A stretch of 64,000 nt of DNA, from positions 62,001 through 126,000 of the forward strand of contig NZ_JACHJO010000007.1 in the NCBI RefSeq assembly GCF_014203695.1. Reading direction: 5' to 3'. The translations under genes were made by a program, and so were the position numbers. This DNA comes from Nocardiopsis algeriensis (GTDB lineage Bacteria > Actinomycetota > Actinomycetes > Streptosporangiales > Streptosporangiaceae). The notes beneath the pieces are model-generated. The model was given only the letters and a program-made list of their open reading frames with translations. It was not told the DNA's origin and did no database searches. The stretch's first letter is position 1, and each line of letters starts with the position of its first letter. Of the stretch, positions 9,311-17,242 are shown in pieces.

Positions 9311-9848
9311 GACGGGGGGTGCCTGTCCATTTCCGCAAAAGGAATTCGAGCGGGGCTTTTTCGCCCCGCAGCGACTCCAGGGAATTTACCAATTCCCCTG
9401 GCACACCACAAACCACGTTGACATAGGCGCGGACCGAAACCACGGTTATCCCCACCGGAAACAGACTGCCCTGGGAAGCCCGCGGCACCTGGTCGAACAC
9501 GCCGACGCCCCGGCCCTCCACATGTGCCGGACACCAAACATCGGTTCCCGCCGGACCGAAAGCATGCGCAAAGGAAAAGAAAGCCGTCATTCCTCCGCGC
9601 GCACAGTTCTTCCTCCTGCTCCGGAAAGACCCCGAAAATTCCACCCGCGCACAAGACTCCGAGGGAATCTCCTCTGGTTCCAGCCCAGAAGCCTCTCCGC
9701 CGTCTGCCGAGGCACGGCCCGGCGAGCTGGGCCTTTGCTGGAGACAGCACTTCATGAGGGCGTACCGGCTCCTTCTCCTCCACTTCGCCGATCCCATGCA
9801 AGTCCCGACCTAGACGAGAGCCGGGGACTCCCTGTTCCAGGCAGGTTC
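9311..9848. other. intergenic region between the DNRLRE gene and the CRISPR array
   Basis: About 540 bases with lower GC than the neighbouring genes. Open frames on both strands cross it but lack coding character, recognisable motifs and ribosome sites. It probably holds the promoter of the DNRLRE gene at its left end. No cas gene remnant was recognised. Confidence 0.5.
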
Positions 9849-10061
9849 AGATCTATCCCCGCGTGCGCGGGGAGCAGCTCGACCATCTCTTCTACATACT
9901 CGGCCGGCTTGGGTCCATCCCCACGTGCGCGGGGAGCAGTCCACCAATCCCTCGTAGTCGTTCACCGCCACGGGTCCATCCCCGCGTGCACGGGGGGCAG
10001 GAGAACACCCAGGTGTCTGAGCAGGACGTCGAGGGTCCATCCCCGTGTGCGCGGGGAGCAG
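9849..10061 (-). CRISPR. short type I-E-like CRISPR array, 4 repeats and 3 spacers
   Basis: Four 29-base repeats at 9849-9877, 9911-9939, 9972-10000 and 10033-10061 share the hairpin core tccccgcgtgcgcgggga with one or two changes each. Spacers are 9878-9910 (33 bases), 9940-9971 (32) and 10001-10032 (32). Length and sequence fit the type I-E repeat of actinomycetes. The array most likely reads on the minus strand: the repeat at 9849 is degenerate at its outer end (agatctat instead of gggtccat), as expected for the leader-distal repeat, and an A-rich stretch follows 10061. No cas genes are in the window. Spacer 2 matches the UvrA-like gene at 32128-32159 with one mismatch. Confidence 0.93.
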
Positions 10062-10160
10062 TCTTGCTGACCTGCGCCTTTACCCCGCCAGGATGCCTGA
10101 TTTTGCAAGTTTGCGAAAAACAGACACCAACAAACAAAAGGAATAAAGCACGACAAGCCC
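10062..10160 (-). promoter_or_regulatory. probable CRISPR leader
   Basis: Directly next to the best-conserved repeats lies a stretch that is strikingly A/T-rich for this genome (gcgaaaaacagacaccaaca and following, about 10105-10150). Position and composition fit a leader driving the array on the minus strand. No integration-host-factor-like site was defined. Confidence 0.55.
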
Positions 10161-10250
10161 CACAGACTTACCCGCCGACCCGGCCACTGACCAGTCTAAA
10201 AGGCTCCACGCCCCCAGAACCTACTCCCCGCCGCAGGCTGCTTTTTCTTG

Positions 10251-10655
10251 TCAGGCGGCGGCCACCACCCCGGCCCCTCCTGCCACCTGCCTCTGGAAAC
10301 CACCTCGAACAGCAGACCCCTGAATGTGCGGCCACAGCGCCAACAGGAGGGCATCGATGTCACGGCCTTCGATCAGACCGGTGGGGGTGATGGCCCAGAA
10401 GGACTGGGTGGCCTCGCCGTAGTAGACGATCAGGTGCCGGTACTGGCGCTGGAGCGCGGCAGCGTGGGCGTGTTCGCGGGCGTATTCGGCGCGGTGGCCA
10501 CCCAGGCGGGGCAGCTGCTGGGCGCGTCGGCGCCGGCAGGAGGGGTGGCCGCACACCGGGCAGACGGGCCCGGGGAGGGGGCGGCGCCAGGGCAGCTGGG
10601 TGGGCTCGGGCCGGGGGTCGACAGCCGGGCGCGGGGCGGGGATAGGATTCTGCAT
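10251..10655 (-). CDS. hypothetical protein with a CPVCGHPSC cysteine cluster
   Basis: 134 residues, family not recognised. The N-terminus is proline-rich, followed by CPVCGHPSCRRRRAQQL, a possible small zinc-binding knuckle. The C-terminal half (YRHLIVYYGEATQSFWAITP) looks like a small beta-rich fold. Start ATG 10655 is supported by AGAGGA 4-5 bases upstream. It lies downstream of the RsbW-like ATPase gene on the same strand (121-base gap), so it may be the second gene of that transcript. Function unknown. Confidence 0.6.
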   Translation of the reverse strand: MQNPIPAPRPAVDPRPEPTQLPWRRPLPGPVCPVCGHPSCRRRRAQQLPRLGGHRAEYAREHAHAAALQRQYRHLIVYYGEATQSFWAITPTGLIEGRDIDALLLALWPHIQGSAVRGGFQRQVAGGAGVVAAA

Positions 10656-10776
10656 CAGATCCTCTTTTCCATCCTGTATGTGTGGTTTGGGTTTTGGGGG
10701 ATTCAGGGCCCGGGAGAAGCGTTGCCGCGCTCTCCTGGGCCCGTCTCATGTCATCGACATGTGCAGCGTGAGCAGC

Positions 10777-11334
10777 TCAGCTGGTGGTGAGGGTGTTCCA
10801 GGAACTTCCGGCCAGGTCGTAGGCCAGGTAGAACCAGACGCTGCGGTACTGGGCGTTGCCGTTGTCACCCCACTCGGAAGCCAGGGCGTCCACCAGAGCC
10901 AGCCCCCGCCCGGACTCAGCGCCCAGGTCCAGACCGTCGGGGCTGGGGGCCAGGTGAACATCGCGCTCACACAGCCCGCCCAGGTCACGGCAGGTCAGAC
11001 GCAGACCTTCGCGGTTGCGCTCGACTTTGAGGACGTAGCTGCCGCCCGGCCGCCCTGAGAGGGAGTGCCGCAGGGCGTTCGTGGCCAGTTCCGAGCCCAG
11101 CAGGGTGAACAGGTAGCGGTAGTCGCTGCTCTGGTCGGCGGCGCAGGTGTCCAGGAACGCGCGCACCAGCGGCATCACCGCGGGGGTGCCGGCGAACTCG
11201 TAGTGGCGCATCCGGTAACCGGGCCGCTCCGCCCGCCCGGAGAAGTAGTGGCGGTGCGCGGAGCGGATGAAGCACGAGAGCGGGACGGTGGCCTGGCCCA
11301 GCTCGGGCATCGGGGCACGGGTGGTCAAAGGCAT
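10777..11334 (-). CDS. RsbW-like ATP-binding protein (HATPase_c_2)
   Basis: 185-residue single-domain ATPase of the anti-sigma-factor/histidine-kinase fold. Motifs: ELATNALRHS (N box), CRDLGG (G1-like region) and SGRGLALVDALASEWG (G2 region). In Streptomyces and relatives many such stand-alone proteins sit beside XRE/DUF397 pairs, as here. They are thought to act as kinase-type switch proteins in development, though most targets are unknown. Start ATG 11334 is chosen because AAGGAG lies ~10 bases upstream; upstream in-frame starts would add residues with no family character. It is divergent from the XRE regulator at 11553 with a ~220-base shared promoter region. Confidence 0.8.
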   Translation of the reverse strand: MPLTTRAPMPELGQATVPLSCFIRSAHRHYFSGRAERPGYRMRHYEFAGTPAVMPLVRAFLDTCAADQSSDYRYLFTLLGSELATNALRHSLSGRPGGSYVLKVERNREGLRLTCRDLGGLCERDVHLAPSPDGLDLGAESGRGLALVDALASEWGDNGNAQYRSVWFYLAYDLAGSSWNTLTTS

Positions 11335-11552
11335 GGCGTATGCACTCCTTGGCATGCATGAACAGGGGTTGAACAGGCCCGTTGAAGGAGTCTCACGGTT
11401 GCCGTGATGCGCGGAACGGGCAAGGCGTAGCCTGACCAGCACAGACTTTGTGTGACCAGATGATTACTTGCTACACCTCAAAGCTAACTAGAAATCGTAG
11501 AGTTTTCAAGCGAGATCTCTACTTTCCCAAAAATTTTCGTTAGAGTGCTGCC

Positions 11553-12428
11553 ATGACCCCTCCGAACAGTCCCACTCTTCGCTTGCGCCGCCTGGCAACG
11601 ATGCTCCGTCAAGCTCGAGAATCAGCTGGCTACACCGCTACCCAGGTTGGCAATCAGCTGAAGTGGAGTTCTGGGAAAGTCTCCAAAATGGAGACAACAG
11701 AGACTAAGCGCATCAAAGCAGACGATCTCGACAAGCTGATGGATCTCTACGGGATCATCGATCGAGACAAACGTGCAGCCATGCAGGCGCTCGCAAAGGA
11801 CGCCCGCCAGCGCGGCTGGTGGTCCAAGTACAAGGAGGTCTTCACGGAGCGGGCCCTACCTGACTTCGAAGCCGAAGCATCCGTGATCCGCACCTTTGAG
11901 ACACAGATGATCCCAGGTCTGCTGCAAACACCTGCGTACGCTGAGGCCCTGCTGAGAGGAGGACGCTTCACAGACTCCGAGATCCTCAGGAAGAAAGCTG
12001 AAGCTCGCATGGCCCGAAGAGAGATCTTGGTCCGGCACAACCCTGCTCGGTTCCGAGCGATCATCGAGGAGAACGCTCTTCGCAGGGAAATCGGCAGCAA
12101 GGAGATCCTTAAGGCACAGCTTGGGCATCTGCACCACATGGCACAGATGCCCAACATCGATGTCCAAGTGCTTCCTGCCAACGCCGGCTCTCATGCTGGC
12201 TTGTGCGCCCCTTTCACCGTCCTTGAGTTCCCTGACCCTCTAGACCTTCCCATCGTGTATATCGACACAGCCTCCAACGGGCTCTTCCTGGAGGAGCAAG
12301 ATGAAGTGGAGGCGCACAGTGTTACCTTCAGTGACATCCAAGGTTCAGCCTTGAGCACAGTGCAATCCGCTGATCTCATCACCAGCATCATGAAGTCCCT
12401 AGAGAGCCCTCATGACCACCGTCCTTAA
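11553..12428 (+). CDS. XRE-family regulator with DUF5753 (Scr1-type)
   Basis: 291 residues. Residues ~8-65 are a helix-turn-helix domain (LATMLRQARESAGYTATQVG, KWSSGKVSKMET). Residues ~95-275 match DUF5753 (YEAEA-like region as FEAEASVIRTFETQMIPGLL, then PNIDVQVLPANAGSHAG). Proteins of this type pair with DUF397 proteins. The pair has been described as a toxin-antitoxin-like or regulatory module in Streptomyces, and the exact role here is inferred. The gene is of visibly lower GC than its surroundings, hinting at separate ancestry. Its end overlaps the DUF397 start by 17 bases, implying coupled translation. Confidence 0.88.
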   Translation: MTPPNSPTLRLRRLATMLRQARESAGYTATQVGNQLKWSSGKVSKMETTETKRIKADDLDKLMDLYGIIDRDKRAAMQALAKDARQRGWWSKYKEVFTERALPDFEAEASVIRTFETQMIPGLLQTPAYAEALLRGGRFTDSEILRKKAEARMARREILVRHNPARFRAIIEENALRREIGSKEILKAQLGHLHHMAQMPNIDVQVLPANAGSHAGLCAPFTVLEFPDPLDLPIVYIDTASNGLFLEEQDEVEAHSVTFSDIQGSALSTVQSADLITSIMKSLESPHDHRP

Positions 12429-12654
12429 CTTCCGCAAGAGCAGCTACAGCGGGCACGCCCAGAACTGCGTCGAAGTCGCCCACATCCCCGCCAACTTCCG
12501 GAAGAGCAGCTACAGCGCCCAGAACCAGAACTGCGTCGAAGTCGCCGACCTGCCCTGTGGTGCCGCTATCCGCGACTCCAAGCACCCCAACGCCGGACAC
12601 CTCCCCTTCCCTGCCGACGAGTGGGCCGGCTTCCTCCACGCCGCTCTCCAGTAG
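12412..12654 (+). CDS. DUF397 protein with a duplicated N-terminal motif
   Basis: 80-residue DUF397 protein, the usual partner of the upstream XRE/DUF5753 gene. The family signature (FRKSSYS ... NCVEVA ... RDSKHP ... W..F) is present, but its first half occurs twice: NFRKSSYSGHAQNCVEVA and then NFRKSSYSAQNQNCVEVA. The duplication is also visible in DNA (agagcagctacagcg at both places). DUF397 proteins are usually about 60-70 residues, so the extra copy accounts for the length. Start ATG 12412 lies inside the end of the upstream gene. A strong terminator follows at 12667. Confidence 0.88.
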   Translation: MTTVLNFRKSSYSGHAQNCVEVAHIPANFRKSSYSAQNQNCVEVADLPCGAAIRDSKHPNAGHLPFPADEWAGFLHAALQ

Positions 12655-12666
12655 CCCCGCACACCA

Positions 12667-12710
12667 GCAGAGCCCGGTTGTAGTCCCCGTAGACCACGAC
12701 CGGGCTCTGC
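12667..12710 (+). terminator. hairpin terminator after the XRE/DUF397 pair
   Basis: Perfect 12-bp stem gcagagcccggt (12667-12678) with 12699-12710, 20-base loop. Confidence 0.7.
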
Positions 12711-12827
12711 CGTCAGAGCATCCTGTCGCCATAACAGCCAGGACCGCAGCGGAAGCGCCGTTCCCACCGATCTGGCACAACCCCACCTGCCCCTGGACAA
12801 GGTCCTCGCCACTCCCGACGAGCGGCT

Positions 12828-13296
12828 GGAACAGTACTTCCGTCACCGTCGGATCCAAGTCGCGAACCATGACCTCGCTCAGCTGGCGCAGTTGTCCCAC
12901 CGCCACCGTCGTGCCCCGCAGCGACGCCGGCACCGACAAGTCGCACCCCCGCACGTCAGCGCCAGTCACGAAGGTTCCCTGCAGCTCCACACCAAGAGCG
13001 CAGTCGTCGAAGACCGCGTTCCGCAGGTCTCACCCCTCGAACACCGCTTCCGCAAAAGAGCAGCCCGCGAACGCCACATCACCCATGGCCCTGACCTGCG
13101 CCCAGGTGGCGTAGTCGAACTGACATCCCTCGAAGGGCACGTCCCAGAGCGACACCCGGACCAAGGACACCCCCGTCAGCCGTGCCCCCCTGAACCGGCA
13201 CCGGTCCAGCACCACGTCCACCAGGCGCTGCGAAGACAGCTCCACCGACCGGAAATCGGTGTTGGCGGCCCTCTCCTCCTCCACGGGGTTCCGGAA
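12828..13296 (-). pseudogene. pentapeptide-repeat protein remnant with in-frame stop, cut by IS3
   Basis: Minus-strand frame with pentapeptide repeats: SSQRLVDVVLDRCRFRGARL, VPFEGCQFDYA, VAFAGCSFAEAVFEG, then TGA at 13032-13030. The same frame continues past the stop with DLRNAVFDDCALGVELQGTF and VTGADVRGCDLSVPASLRGT. The stop therefore most likely arose from a Cys codon (TGC/TGT to TGA) in an FEGC motif. The N-terminus stops at the IS3 boundary (13297), with no convincing start of its own; ATG 13284 (MEEERAANTD) is only a possible restart. The 3' limit near 12828 is approximate, where repeat character fades. Whether it was once joined to the kinase fragment beyond the IS cannot be decided. 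Confidence 0.65.
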
Positions 13297-14201
13297 TGTG
13301 TCAAGTCGAATCGGACACGGAGCAGTGATCTCTAAGCAGCTTCCCGCAGGTCAGAAGCGCGCTGTTCAGCAGAGTCCTGCTCGCTGGGCTCGTTGATCCA
13401 CGCGACCGGGGGAAGACCGGGCAACACAGGCCGGCTGGTGAACCGCTGCGGGTTGGCCGCCCGAAACACCTCGACCGTCTGGGCCCGCTTGTGCTGGATC
13501 GCATGCGCGGTACCGATATGGACCGTGAAAGGCGTGTGCAGCCCGATCCCAGAATGGTAATGCTTGAAGTTGTAGTACTCGAAGAAGGACCGACAGAACT
13601 GCCGGGCATCCTGCATGGACCCGAACCTGCCGGGAAACACCGGACAGTACTTGAGCGTCTTGAACTGAGCTTCGCTGTAGGGGTTGTCGTTGCTGGTTTT
13701 CGGCCGAGAATGCGACTTGGTGATCCCGAGCATGGACAGCAGCTCAGCCACCGACTGCGACGTCATCGCACTGCCGCGGTCGGAATGAATCGTCTCGGCC
13801 GCGATCCCTGCGTTGGCGCGGATAGAGTTCTCCATGAACTCTCTGGCGATCTCTCCCGATTCGCTGGAGTGGACCTCCCAGTGCACCACGTACCGGGAGT
13901 AGATGTCGATCATGACGTACAGGTCGAAGAACCGCCCCGGCCCAGGACCGCGCAGCTTCGTGATGTCCCAGCTCCACACCTGGTTCGGTACGCGGGCCAT
14001 CAGCTGCGGTTTCTTCTTGGCCGGATGGCTGGCCTGGGCCCGGCGCTCCCGGGTCTGGCCCTGGGCCCGCAGCAGGCGGTACATCGTGGAGACCGAGCAC
14101 AGGTAGACGCCCTCGTCCAGCAGTGCGGCCCATACCTGCCGGGGCGCCTTGTCCCGGAACCGCTCGCTGTTGAGCACTGCGATGATGTGTTGGCTCTCAG
14201 C

Positions 14202-15183
14202 GAGGTGATCTCAGCAGCCGGGAAGCAGTAGAAAACCGGCAATAAAGACGAGAAGTGCATCCATGGGTGAATTTCCGTTCCCCTGACACAGACGTGGAGC
14301 CCCAGGTAGAAGGCGAGGTGTCGAATCTCCACCGGACCACCTGAAAGGCTCCACGTGGTTCCCTATACTGCCACCCTCGACGTGGACCAGACCACCGTTT
14401 GGCACCTTTCAGCCCTGCTGAACGCCGAACGCCAACGCCGCGGCACCCGCACGGGCACCCGCGCCCTGACCTGCTACAAACAGGCAGTTCTGGTCTTGCG
14501 GTGGTTTCGCGACGGCACCGCCATCGACGCCCTGGCCAGGGACAACCGCATCTCCCGGGCCACCGGCTACCGCTACGTCGACGAGGGCATCGACGTGCTC
14601 GCCGACCAAGCCCCCGACCTGCACCAGGTCCTCGAACACGCCCGCACCACCCCCGACGACCCCCTGATCCTGGACGGAAAACTGTTTCCTTCCGACCGCT
14701 GTTCGGAGCCTGGCCCCACCGGCCGAAGCGACCTCTGGTACAGCGGCCACAAACACCGCCACGGCGGCAATATCCAGTTCCTTTCCGATGCCCGAGGAGA
14801 ACCGCTATGGGTATCCGACGTCGAGCCCGGGTCCACGCCCGACATCACCGCCGCACGCCGGCACGTGTTCCCGCTCATGCACAAGGCCACGGCCGACGGG
14901 GTGGTAGTGCTGGCCGACCCCGGCTACGAGGGCGCTGGTGTGGGGGTGCGCACGCCGATCAAACGTCCGCCCGAGGTCGACGAGCATCGCTGGCACGTCG
15001 ATGACCGGACCTACAACCGGCTGCTACGCGGCCTGCGGTGCATCGGCGAGCGCGCGATGGCGGTCCTGACCGGACGGTGGAGAGTGCTGCGCCACACCAC
15101 GATGAGCCCGTCCAAAATCGGCGCGATCGTGCAAGCCGCGCTGGCTCTGACCAATATCGAGAAGCAAACTCACTGAGATCACT
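14202..15183 (+). mobile_element. IS5-family insertion sequence inside the IS3 element
   Basis: The ends share the inverted repeat GTGATCTCAG (left at 14205-14215, right in reverse at about 15173-15182). The 5-base sequence tcagc at 14197-14201 and 15184-15188 is the likely target duplication, since a single copy restores the interrupted orfB frame. The element is about 1.0 kb with one transposase gene. Exact ends may be off by a few bases. Confidence 0.75.
14355..15176 (+). CDS. IS5-family DDE transposase
   Basis: 273-residue DDE_Tnp_4-type transposase. The N-terminus contains a helix-turn-helix-like part (DALARDNRISRATGYRYVDEG). The catalytic triad is visible as LILDGKLFPSDR (first Asp), VVLADPGYEGAG (second Asp) and IGERAMAVLTGRWRVLRH (Glu). 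The frame appears intact. The start is GTG 14355, lying at the edge of a 10-bp perfect hairpin (14292-14301 with 14347-14356) that could mask the start and dampen expression. It reads opposite to the host IS3 genes. Confidence 0.85.
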   Translation: MVPYTATLDVDQTTVWHLSALLNAERQRRGTRTGTRALTCYKQAVLVLRWFRDGTAIDALARDNRISRATGYRYVDEGIDVLADQAPDLHQVLEHARTTPDDPLILDGKLFPSDRCSEPGPTGRSDLWYSGHKHRHGGNIQFLSDARGEPLWVSDVEPGSTPDITAARRHVFPLMHKATADGVVVLADPGYEGAGVGVRTPIKRPPEVDEHRWHVDDRTYNRLLRGLRCIGERAMAVLTGRWRVLRHTTMSPSKIGAIVQAALALTNIEKQTH

Positions 15184-15355
15184 TCAGCAGGTGAGAGCCG
15201 GTTCGGCGGTACGGAACGCGGCGTCTTTTCCGGTGCTTTCGGTGCGGGGGTGCGGTGCCGGTAATGGGTCGAGCGGTTGATTCCTGACAGGCGGCACGAG
15301 GCCTTGGTTCCGACAAGCGGTTCAAGCTGGGTGCGGACATCCTGGCGGATCTCGG

Positions 15356-15778
15356 CTACGAGTTCTCCGAATCCGCGCTCTCGGACACCATTTCCAAGAG
15401 CGCGTGTGCTTTTCCCAGGATTTCCATGGCGGCCTCGGTCTGCTGCAGCTTCTTGGACATCCGGGCGTTGGCGCGCTCCAGTCGTGCTTTTTCCTTGCGT
15501 AGCTGTTCCAGCTCAGCTTGTTCGGGTGTTTTCTTCTTCGCGGGGGCCGGCTTGCCTGCTGAGGAGGTGGTCAGTTCGCCGGCATCGCGCTGTCGGCGCC
15601 ACAACTGGATGCTGGAGTCGTAGAGCCCTTCCTGGCGCAGCAGCGCACCCTTCTCACCGGCGGGGGTGCTGTCGTAGGTCTGAAGAATCCGCAGTTTGTA
15701 GGCGGGGGTGAAGGTCCGGCGTTTGGGCCGGTCGGTTCGTGGCCCCTCGTCTGCGGCCTGGAGGTCGTGGCTGGTCAT
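15356..15778 (-). CDS. IS3-family OrfA (helix-turn-helix protein)
   Basis: 140-residue DNA-binding first protein of an IS3 element: RPKRRTFTPAYKLRILQTYD and LLRQEGLYDSSIQLWRRQRD form the HTH_Tnp_1 domain, followed by a Lys/Glu-rich leucine-zipper stretch (EQAELEQLRKEKARLERANA). ATG 15778 is used; GTG 15784 is an alternative. It overlaps orfB, which is in the -1 frame. The gene is intact, but its element is broken by the IS5-family insertion. Confidence 0.85.
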   Translation of the reverse strand: MTSHDLQAADEGPRTDRPKRRTFTPAYKLRILQTYDSTPAGEKGALLRQEGLYDSSIQLWRRQRDAGELTTSSAGKPAPAKKKTPEQAELEQLRKEKARLERANARMSKKLQQTEAAMEILGKAHALLEMVSESADSENS

Positions 15779-15863
15779 CGTCACCGTGGTTGCTACCTGT
15801 CCTCGCCCTACTTGTGCTAGTTAGCGAATTTTATCCCCTTGTGTCCCACTTGAGCCTGACACA

Positions 15864-16178
15864 GAGGGGGCCGTGCTGCCCGACGTGGTCGAGCAGGGTC
15901 TGGCCGGGGACGTACTCCATGGCCATCCAGGGACGCTGCGCGTAGGGGTCGGCCGTCAGGAAGCGCGCCACCCGGTTGGTGCCCACAACCGTCCTGGCCA
16001 TCTCCGCTTCCCGCTCGAAGCGCTTGCGGGCCACGGGGTCCAGGCGGTCGGCACGGATCAACTTGACAGCGACGGGGTCGCCGGCGGGCGAGTAGGCGAG
16101 GTAGACCTCGCCCATGCCGCCGGAGCCGAGCTCGCGGTCGACCGTGTACTCACCGATCTGTGAGGGCGTACCGCTCAT
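15864..16178 (-). pseudogene. serine/threonine protein kinase, 5' fragment cut by IS3
   Basis: The N-terminal lobe of a Hanks-type kinase is clear: IGEYTVDRELGSGGMGEVYL (glycine loop), DPVAVKLIRADRL (ATP-binding Lys), FEREAEMARTV (helix C Glu) and RPWMAMEYVPGQTLLDHV (hinge). The sequence stops after about 105 residues at the IS3 right end. The catalytic HRD and DFG segments are absent from the window, so the gene is dead. GTG 16187 is an alternative start. The missing part is not on the other side of the IS, which implies loss of DNA. Confidence 0.85.
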
Positions 16179-16290
16179 CGACCCCACGCCATCCCTTCCC
16201 TCCTGCTCTGTGCCGTCCTCACCCTAATGGCACTCAGATGCCTACGGGCAAGGCATCTCAACCGGGGGGCCGTCGGAGCATGGCAATCTT

Positions 16291-17240
16291 CTACTCCGTC
16301 TCGAAGAGAGCTCTCTCGAGCCAGGAGTTGAAAGCCGGGTACTTCGCCGAGGAACTCATCCAGATCTCGGTTCCTGTGTCGTCCAGGGACATCCGCCCCG
16401 CGTCGTCCAGAGAGACAGTGGCCAGGTCGAGGTTGACGAAGGGCGTGCGGAGCGCCGCCGTGAAGGTGAGGGAATCGTGCTGGATGCTCCCCGGGTGGAA
16501 CGCGGAGAATCAGAGGTCCAAGTGTTCCCGAAACAGGAGCTTCCAGCCCGTTCCTGCGGACAGGAGCGAGTAGAGCGTGCTCTCCCTGGTCACCTGGATC
16601 TCGCTCCGGAACGTGACATCCGATGTCACCAGGCTGATCTCCGGAAGCAGTCCCTCCCTCACTACCTTGAACACCGTGTGAGCGGAGGCGACGTCCATGC
16701 GCACGTTGTGTTCGGCACGTGAGGGATCGCGGTAGTCGACAGCACCACCCATCTGGGTGACCAGCAGCCTCTCCCCTGCTCCAGGGATCTCTTCCAGCAC
16801 CTTGGCCAGGTTGCTGAACGCTCCCATACCCACCCAGCGAAAAGGCCCCTGAGTACTGTTCAGAAGCTCTTCCACGAGGCCACGACGCCTGCGGGCCGGA
16901 AAGGAACCGCTGCTGGCACAAGGGGGTCGACGCAGAAGTACCGAGTACCACCGACACTGTGGCCCGACACCACGGTGACGTCTCCCCGCCCCAGTTCGTC
17001 CAGGAGGACCCGGGCGAAACGCGCCCTTCCCCCGTAGGGGATGTCTCCGCCGGTCTCGTCGTTGATCAGGACCAAAGAGAGATCCGGGACCACACGTGCT
17101 GCTGCGGCGAGCGCGATGGCGTCATCGGGGTCCCCGCCGATGTCCGTGTCGAGCACCATGGGGGTGCGCAGATCGCTCCGGGGCCACAAGCCACCTCGGC
17201 GCACCTCCGCGGCAAGGTTCGCGAAAGCGCTGCCGGGCAT
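16291..17240 (-). pseudogene. inosine/uridine-preferring nucleoside hydrolase-like pseudogene
   Basis: The 5' part encodes the family signature MVLDTDIGGDPDDAIALAAA (calcium-binding Asp cluster) and DVTVVSGHSVGG. At about 16880 one base is lost: the frame reads VVASWKSF-stop, while the next frame continues as VEELLNSTQGPFRWVGMGAF, the expected order. A second lesion is an in-frame TGA at 16512-16510 in HLDL-stop-FSAFHPGSIQHDS, most likely a former Trp codon. The frame then runs on to a natural stop at 16291 (NSWLERALFETE). Two independent lesions make function very unlikely. The start at ATG 17240 is approximate, since it abuts the hsdR remnant. Confidence 0.8.
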
Positions 17241-17242
17241 GC

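Larger units (their letters stand above)
13332..15410 (-). pseudogene. IS3-family transposase OrfB, split by the IS5-family insertion
   Basis: The 3' piece (13332-14201) encodes most of the integrase-type DDE transposase: QVWSWDITKLRGPGPG (first D), IHSDRGSAMTSQSV (second D) and NDNPYSEAQFKTLKY (catalytic Glu). The 5' piece (15184 to about 15410) encodes GELVAEIRQDVRTQLEPLVG and SCRLSGINRSTHYRH, in the -1 frame relative to orfA. Joining 15189 to 14201 without the inserted DNA restores ...NRLSPAESQHIIAVLNSERF in one frame. In IS3 elements OrfB is made as an OrfAB fusion by -1 frameshifting; a candidate slip site GGAAAAG lies at 15415-15409. The insertion makes this copy inactive. Confidence 0.85.
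13297..15863 (-). mobile_element. IS3-family insertion sequence, itself interrupted by an IS5-family element
   Basis: Terminal inverted repeats start with TGTGTCA at both ends and share GGACAC about 16-23 bases in (left 13297-13318, right 15841-15863). Inside are orfA (15356-15778) and orfB (13332 to about 15410) on the minus strand. Removing the inner element leaves about 1.58 kb, normal for IS3. The flanks carry a broken pentapeptide gene (left) and a broken kinase gene (right). No clear direct repeat of the target could be found, so a deletion may have followed insertion. Confidence 0.85.

Noticed and set aside
9295-9801. Open frames between the DNRLRE gene and the CRISPR array
   Set aside because: No ribosome site, domain or protein-like composition; Cys/Gly/Arg-rich translation typical of non-coding GC-rich DNA.
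9878-9910. Possible self-match of CRISPR spacer 1
   Set aside because: I searched the window by eye for both strands and for its translations and found no similar sequence. An exact search of the whole genome and of phage databases is still needed.
10001-10032. Possible self-match of CRISPR spacer 3
   Set aside because: No matching sequence was found in the window on either strand.
13284-15870. A target-site duplication for the IS3 element
   Set aside because: The bases outside the two ends (gaa and gag) do not match well enough, and both flanking genes are incomplete, so a deletion is more likely than a clean duplication.
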